Shown: positions 60,601-64,000 of the stretch, piece by piece
Layout of the letters: every line of letters starts with the position of its first letter
Position numbering within the stretch: position 1 is the first letter of the stretch
Assembly: GCF_946887195.1 (NCBI RefSeq)
Contig: NZ_CAMPKE010000006.1
Coordinates: forward strand, 140,171-204,170
Direction of reading: 5' to 3'
DNA: 64,000 nucleotides
From: an uncultured Halomonas sp.
Lineage (GTDB): Bacteria > Pseudomonadota > Gammaproteobacteria > Pseudomonadales > Halomonadaceae
Program-made: the position numbers and the translations under genes
Notes under the pieces: model-generated
What the model saw: only the letters and a program-made list of their open reading frames with translations
Databases searched by the model: none
Told to the model about the DNA's origin: nothing

Positions 60601-63583
60601 TGCCACACTGAGTGCCACCGGTACCCTGAGCCTTACCGATGTCGACACCTCCGATGACTACACCGGAAGCGTGAACGGCGACAGCGATGGCCGGGTCACC
60701 GGCACCTACGGCACGATTACCGTCGATATCAATGGCCAGTGGACCTATGCCCTGGATAATACCAGCGATGCCGTACAAAGCCTGGCGGCGGATCAGGAGG
60801 TGACCGACACCTTCACGGTGCGGGCCGACGATGGCCATGGCGGTACCGATACCCAGGACATCGTCATCACCATTACCGGCACCAACGACATCCCCGAAAT
60901 CAGTGGTCCAGTCTCTATCTCACTATCCGAAGAGGGCCTGGAAAATGGCCTGGCTGATAGTAGCGGCACGCCCGATAATACGAATCTAACCGTACAGACC
61001 GGTCAGCTAACGATTACCGATGTCGATAGCTCCGAGTTCAGCCTGTCACTTACGGCGCCGGCCACTGATTTGTTCTCTAATGGCAACCTCGTTTCTTGGG
61101 CGAATCCCACTGGGAATATGCTCGTAGGTTCGGCTGGCGAAGAAGAGATCATCAAGGTTTCCATCGGCGATGAAGGCCGTTACGAAGTGTCACTGCTTGG
61201 GCCGGTGGATCATACCTATACCGCAAGCGAAGATGCTCTCTCGTTTGATGTCAGTGTTACGGTCAGCGATGGTAAGTCGAGTTCGCAATCGGCCATTACC
61301 GTGACTATTGAAGACGATTCTCCGAGTGTCAGCCAGAGTGAGCCGGTCAGGGCGACAGGGGACGATATACCCGAAACGTTTACAGGATACGTTTCCTTCG
61401 CTGGGGATTCCGGCAACAGCGATAAGCTTACGTTCGCCGGGGGCGATGTGGAGGTAAGCGGCAAGGGCTTCACATCGGATACCGATTTGACGTTGACGCA
61501 GGCCGAGATCGACCAGAGCGGTTCCGGTATTGGCGTCGTCAGTGAAGCATCGCCTTATCACAACATAGCCAACGAGGTCGGTTATCGGGAAACAGCAGAA
61601 GGAAGTGCTGCCTCCGAAGCACTAACCATTACGCTTACCGGTGGCAAGATCGCCTACGGTGCCGAGATCGATTTCGAGAAAATGTATGGCGGTGAAAAAG
61701 AAGTCGGCGTTGCAGAGTTTTGGCGCGATGGCATCAAAATTTCTACCCAATCCTTTACCTCTGACCCGAACGACAATAGCGGGCAGTATGCCGCCAACTT
61801 CAAGGTCGAAGAAGGCGGCTTCGATACCATCATCATCAAGGCGACGGACAACGGTAACGATTATCCGGATGGCGATAACAGTGATTTCACGGTAAGTGGA
61901 ATCACCTTCACTGGCAGCGATTCCGCGCAGGCTTTTGCCTTCGCCAAGGGTACGCTCGATACCGAGTACGGGGCGGATGGCTCTGGCGATCTAACATTAG
62001 TGGGCGCCGAATTGGGGCTGAAAACTGTTGGTGGGGAAGTTGTTAATGTTACTCCAAACGAATCCGGTACAAAGCTCACTGGTACAGATAAAAACGGTGA
62101 TTTGGTCTTCGAGGTCAACCTGACGCCGGCAACCGGTGCTTGGGATTACTATCAGTATCAGGAGCTTCAAGGCGATAATAATCCTATCTCATTTAAGTAC
62201 AACGTCACCGACGCGGATGGCGACTCCACTGTTGGGCATATATCAATAGAGCCATATGACCCCGAGCCCTTTATTCTCGATGCCAGTAGTGTGCCATTTG
62301 AAAGTGTGGCTGGTTTGCACGGCGAGTATTACGGTTATAACGATTACTCTACGGATTTTGAGAAAAAAGGCGATTTTAAAGGGCAGGAACGCCTGCATGC
62401 CGATGATGGGTCGGCCACCCAAAATAGTGGTCCGAATTTGGATACCATCGATGAGGTGGCGTCGATTATCGAAGAGCGTGTCGGCAGCGGTATTGTTGGC
62501 ACAGGTAGGCATGCCGACGCTAACGATACCGATGCTTCTTTCATGGCAACCAATATTGATTACGATATTGATAAGGCGAGCAAAGACTGGGATCTAGGCA
62601 ATAATTCAAAAGATAAGAATGGTGATGTTAAAAAGGGCAATCTTCATGACTTCCTGGCGCATGGCGGCGACGAAACTTCGCTCGAAGTGACCTCGGGCCT
62701 TGGTCAGACTACCGATGCGATTGTCCGTTTGGCAGGTTTTATTTACCTTGAGCAAGGCGATTACGATATTCGCGTTACCAGCGATGATGGTTTCCGTCTG
62801 ACAATCGGCGGCGAGGAAGTAGCGAGCTTCGATACGATTACACCCCCACAAACGGAAACTTACAGCGTGCCCTTGGATGGGGGTTTCCAGTCGATCGAAT
62901 TGTTGTACTGGGATCAGGGCGAACGCTCGGAGCTCAAGGTCGAACTGAAAGAGTCGGGTGATAACGATAGTGAATATAAGGTGCTATCGACCGATAATTT
63001 CGATTTGTTCAACGAAGACCCGAGAGCGAGCCTGGACGATAACCAATCGATAGTGCGTAATGACAATGGTAGCTTTTCGATCCTGACCGGCGATGACTAC
63101 CAAGGCGATAGTAGCGCAAACGAGGTAATCGGCTCGCGAGGCAACGATACGATCGATGGTAATGCGGGTAACGATATCCTCTATGGTCAAGCTGGCGACG
63201 ATACCCTGACCGGTGGAGCCGGCAGCGATACCTTATATGGCGGCCTTGGCGCCGATACCTTCGCCTGGGCGTTGGGCGATCAGGGCAGCGAGGCAAACCC
63301 AGCGCAAGATTCGGTGATGGATTTCGATACCAGCGAGGGCGACAAGCTCGATCTCTCCGATTTGCTGCAGGATTATGAAAGCGGCGACGACGAACTCTCT
63401 AGCTATATACAGGCTACTCAGGATGACGATTCGACCACGTTGCATATCAGCACGACGGGCAAGCTGGGTGCTAACGGTGCGGGAGCGGACCAGACGATCG
63501 ATCTCACGGGCGTGGATATGGGTGAAATGAGCCCGACGGATTTCGTCGACGATATGGTCGCCAAGGGCCAGATCGATATCTAA
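54644..63583 (+). CDS. Giant RTX adhesin with LapA-type retention module
   Basis: Cell-surface biofilm adhesin of about 2,979 residues exported by the type I system upstream. The N-terminal retention module (1-about 125: MSTPIATVLSVTGQAWARDA..) contains the LapG-type cleavage motif TAAG (110-113) before a Gly run. Tandem cadherin-like units follow (nt 55130-56290), then two Ig-like TIAGDD units (nt 57010-57605), about ten VCBS-type units (nt 57650-60900, each ending GTND-like), a jelly-roll-like insert, a PA14-like domain (nt 62300-63000; LHGEYYGY, YDIRVTSDDGFRLTIGG), RTX nonapeptides (SRGNDTIDG, GNDILYG, GDDTLTGG) and a type I secretion tail. It is strongly acidic. ATG 54644 has GGGAG 7 bases upstream. 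LapD and LapG are not in the window. Confidence 0.95.
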   Translation: MSTPIATVLSVTGQAWARDADGNLRALEPGDVLLEGETLITSDNGRVRLDFGDAEPVAIGPGQTVAMLAELDADNPVPDDEATTTDESVDALLAAIEEGEGDLLEVLDPTAAGLGGGGGGGGNSFVRLARISESVDSLAFDFQPVQLDGLIEAQGESLIDQNEAPIGIDDTGVGQEDTALTGNVLSNDVDDDGDALTVVGFTINDSAYQAGETAELEGIGSLIVNGDGSYTFTPAENYNGPVPTVTYTVSDGELTDTATLDLTVEAVNDAPVAVDDTGSGVEDSIIEGNVLKNDSDIDGDALTVIDFTVNYPVGQPNPQGEFGEIGPIFPVEQIGNTHQAGESVSLYGIGTLTINSDGSYTFTPTDDWNGQVPVVTYTITDGEFFDTATLTLNIEGINDTPVGGDDNAADAADDALTTAEDTALIIDPQTLLANDDDVDGDTLTITGVGNASNGKVVLNGDGTITFTPNADYNGQATFDYTVSDGQETATASVTIDVTPDNDAPVALDDSNSVDAGDSVTATVGQNGKGVLNNDSDVDGDPIRVSQVEGKGIQGSEPITVIGKAGTLDIDSTGAYTYTSTLSTPVLYGFNDSDTQLTENLLENFALTSDAQQIVSITDEGVGVTSETLNHPTPDQINETGDVLVADLGTSVSSVTFGVARLFNDESGGESGKWYAYDAQGNLVGSGQFGPGDVEYRDGSNHEGTVTISADDVSGDFQFIAFEGIDYQNGSDNAENDGGDYLVTGITVQDAFDYTIVDDQGGDASATLTIDSKASLIGYQTPPDSAAEPEATITIDTIAGDDVINSDEYEQTVTITGSVGGDARQGDTVTLTVGENSFDGHVDADGNYSIGVPGGTLGEQTQVSASVSGENAAGNPYEASAARDYSVDTQTSATISIDTIAGDDEINGDESSQTIAITGTVGGDAHEGDIVTLIIGEEEIAGQVKADGTFSIDVLGSVLADNNQVTASVSGSDAAGNEFSADDTRDYAVNLPPEADSDKGATDEGEKLTVDAENGVLANDTDANGDTLTITEVDGEAGKVGTAIAGSNGGIFTLNADGSYSFDPNGEFELLAANQSKTTRLNYTVSDGDGGTDTGTLTVKITGTNDASVISGADYGLVAEDKNVIDDSQLIDSGTLNIADADANQSAVDTNIAPVASNGALGKLDINADGEWTYEVANTDVQYLAEGEEIVETFTVTTVDGTTHDIAITIMGTNDAPVIGGKVSGTVTEDGGAAQNATGQLSVTDVDTSDTHTWSVANGSGSYGSLTISSDGEWAYTLDNATAQSLGAGETRTETFTVGVADNHGGTDTQELVVTITGTNDVPMISGDDSGTVTEDASDPTLGDSGTLTIDDADANQSAIDTSVAVQASADALGSLVIDANGAWAYEVANADVQYLADGETKEETFTVTTVDGTEHDIVVTITGTNDVPTIDGDDTGAVTEDGSQPTIITSGQLSVDDVDTSDTHTWTVAGDATSDYGSFAVDANGQWTYTLNNASPTVQALTSTSDPIIETFTVQVDDGNGGIATQEVSVTINGDDDGAIITPNEPGGAAGIVKEDEVLSAGGKLDVTDPDAGQAVFNVQIGTAGSYGTFTIDADGNWSYALNNDQGDVQALAVNESLSETFAVETADGTTSSVTVTIQGTNDAPAISGDASGAVSEDATLSATGTLSLTDVDTSDDYTGSVNGDSDGRVTGTYGTITVDINGQWTYALDNTSDAVQSLAVGQKVTDTFTVRADDGHGGIDTQKIVVTITGTNDIPAISGEASGAVTEDGSQPTIITSGQLSVDDVDTSDTHTWTVAGDATSDYGSFAVDANGQWTYTLNNASPTVQALTSTSDPIIETFTVQVDDGNGGIATQEVSVTINGDDDGAIITPNEPGGAAGIVKEDEVLSAGGKLDVTDPDAGQAVFNVQIGTAGSYGTFTIDADGNWSYALNNDQGDVQALAVNESLSETFAVETADGTTSSVTVTIQGTNDAPAISGDASGAVSEDATLSATGTLSLTDVDTSDDYTGSVNGDSDGRVTGTYGTITVDINGQWTYALDNTSDAVQSLAADQEVTDTFTVRADDGHGGTDTQDIVITITGTNDIPEISGPVSISLSEEGLENGLADSSGTPDNTNLTVQTGQLTITDVDSSEFSLSLTAPATDLFSNGNLVSWANPTGNMLVGSAGEEEIIKVSIGDEGRYEVSLLGPVDHTYTASEDALSFDVSVTVSDGKSSSQSAITVTIEDDSPSVSQSEPVRATGDDIPETFTGYVSFAGDSGNSDKLTFAGGDVEVSGKGFTSDTDLTLTQAEIDQSGSGIGVVSEASPYHNIANEVGYRETAEGSAASEALTITLTGGKIAYGAEIDFEKMYGGEKEVGVAEFWRDGIKISTQSFTSDPNDNSGQYAANFKVEEGGFDTIIIKATDNGNDYPDGDNSDFTVSGITFTGSDSAQAFAFAKGTLDTEYGADGSGDLTLVGAELGLKTVGGEVVNVTPNESGTKLTGTDKNGDLVFEVNLTPATGAWDYYQYQELQGDNNPISFKYNVTDADGDSTVGHISIEPYDPEPFILDASSVPFESVAGLHGEYYGYNDYSTDFEKKGDFKGQERLHADDGSATQNSGPNLDTIDEVASIIEERVGSGIVGTGRHADANDTDASFMATNIDYDIDKASKDWDLGNNSKDKNGDVKKGNLHDFLAHGGDETSLEVTSGLGQTTDAIVRLAGFIYLEQGDYDIRVTSDDGFRLTIGGEEVASFDTITPPQTETYSVPLDGGFQSIELLYWDQGERSELKVELKESGDNDSEYKVLSTDNFDLFNEDPRASLDDNQSIVRNDNGSFSILTGDDYQGDSSANEVIGSRGNDTIDGNAGNDILYGQAGDDTLTGGAGSDTLYGGLGADTFAWALGDQGSEANPAQDSVMDFDTSEGDKLDLSDLLQDYESGDDELSSYIQATQDDDSTTLHISTTGKLGANGAGADQTIDLTGVDMGEMSPTDFVDDMVAKGQIDI
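58948..60788 (+). repeat. 984-bp tandem duplication inside the adhesin gene
   Basis: The segment 58948-59804 (857 bp) recurs at 59932-60788 and appears identical by reading; homology continues, with scattered changes, through the rest of the 984-bp period. Each unit encodes 328 residues (about three VCBS-like modules), and the frame is preserved. Being recent and in frame, it would allow RecA-dependent expansion or contraction of the adhesin. Confidence 0.9.
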
Positions 63584-63594
63584 TTGTTAATTTT

Positions 63595-63623
63595 CGCCTC
63601 ACACTTAGCCGTGTGGGGCGATT
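63595..63623 (+). terminator. Probable terminator after the adhesin gene
   Basis: Stem CGCCTCACAC / GTGTGGGGCG (10 pairs, one G-T) with a 6-nt loop, followed by ATTTC, twelve bases after the adhesin stop codon. Confidence 0.6.
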
Positions 63624-63657
63624 TCGTAAGGAACTTGTCAGAGGGCACCGATGAATT

Positions 63658-63990
63658 ATGTACGTTAAACGTAACGCCGAAGGCGAGATAGTCATGGCGA
63701 GCCGCGATGCGACGCCGGACTGCACGGAGTGGGTTTCGGGCAATGCACTGGAGGTGTTGGCATTCTTGGAACACGACGCCGATGCGCACTTACATCAGCT
63801 GCGCAGTTCCGATCTCGAATTCGTGCGGGTGTTGGAAGACGTGATCGAACTATTGATCGCCAAGGGTGTGATCGGTTTTACCGATCTGCCCGATGCTGCG
63901 CGTGCGAAGCTGATGTCGCGTCAGTCGCTGCGTCGCCAGGTCAATAGTGTCGATCTCATCGGCGAGCAGGATGATGTTGGATTGATTTGA
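63658..63990 (+). CDS. Small conserved protein (often labelled tryptophan-synthase-beta-like)
   Basis: The 110-residue protein begins MYVKRNAEGEIVMASRDA and contains ALEVLAFLEHDADAHLHQLRSSDLEFVRVLEDVIELL and IGFTDLPDAARAKLMSRQSLR, written here as pieces of one conserved helical core. Similar small proteins in pseudomonads are often given a tryptophan synthase beta label, although they contain no PLP-enzyme features. The function is unknown. It lies after the adhesin terminator and is complete within the window. Confidence 0.75.
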   Translation: MYVKRNAEGEIVMASRDATPDCTEWVSGNALEVLAFLEHDADAHLHQLRSSDLEFVRVLEDVIELLIAKGVIGFTDLPDAARAKLMSRQSLRRQVNSVDLIGEQDDVGLI

Positions 63991-64000
63991 CGCTCTAGAT

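Noticed and set aside
58970..60838. Two almost identical 294-codon minus-strand ORFs inside the adhesin gene
   Set aside because: They are shadows of the 984-bp duplication on the opposite strand, with low-complexity translations and no ribosome sites.
54644..63583. CRISPR-like or satellite array in the repetitive 55-61 kb region
   Set aside because: The repeats are about 300-bp protein-domain repeats in one continuous reading frame, not short direct repeats with spacers.

Overview
The window is 64 kb of gene-dense, GC-rich chromosome from a gammaproteobacterium. The gene order (murA-hisG-hisD-algW, zapE-rplM-rpsI-petABC-sspAB, the dcw cluster, lpxC-secA-mutT, pilBCD-coaE-yacG) mixes Pseudomonas-like and E. 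coli-like blocks. Together with very acidic surface proteins this fits a halomonad (Halomonadaceae). The family assignment is inference; there is no rRNA here to settle it.

Layout. (1) 1-5.3 kb: 3' part of murA, hisG (short form), hisD, then a convergent periplasmic DegS/AlgW protease and a Nif3-family gene. (2) 5.3-12.5 kb: yhcB, zapE, the rplM-rpsI ribosomal operon, the cytochrome bc1 operon petABC, and sspA-sspB. (3) 12.5-16.9 kb: lpoA-yraN-diaA/gmhA-dolP on the minus strand, divergent from rsmI. (4) 16.9-34.9 kb: RNase P RNA (rnpB), then the division and cell-wall cluster rsmH-ftsL-ftsI-murE-murF-mraY-murD-ftsW-murG-murC-ddlB-ftsQ-ftsA-ftsZ-lpxC, with most genes overlapping by a few bases. 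mraZ is missing from its usual place. (5) 34.9-41.1 kb: dciA (minus strand), a small signal-peptide-bearing ORF directly before secA, secA, a large inverted-repeat element, argJ and a MutT/ThiE-like fusion. (6) 41.1-48.1 kb: a CNNM/CBS membrane protein, yacG, coaE, type IV pilus pilD-pilC-pilB on the minus strand, and divergent, AT-richer pilA. (7) 48.8-64 kb: a biofilm-adhesin locus with an outer-membrane TolC-like channel, type I secretion ABC transporter, HlyD-like adaptor, a LuxR-type regulator and a giant (about 2,980 aa) RTX adhesin. The adhesin has a LapA-type N-terminal retention module, VCBS/cadherin-like repeats, a PA14-like domain and C-terminal RTX repeats.

The most interesting signal is at 35496-35954. 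A 121-codon ORF sits where E. coli carries secM. It encodes an N-terminal signal-like segment and ends in an Arg/Pro-rich tail containing RGPP. Ten bases inside its last codons are perfectly complementary to the secA Shine-Dalgarno region 110 nt downstream. This is the architecture expected of a SecM-type translation-arrest secretion monitor, but without the canonical SecM arrest sequence. The second notable structure is a 984-bp tandem duplication inside the adhesin gene; 857 bp of the two units appear identical by eye.
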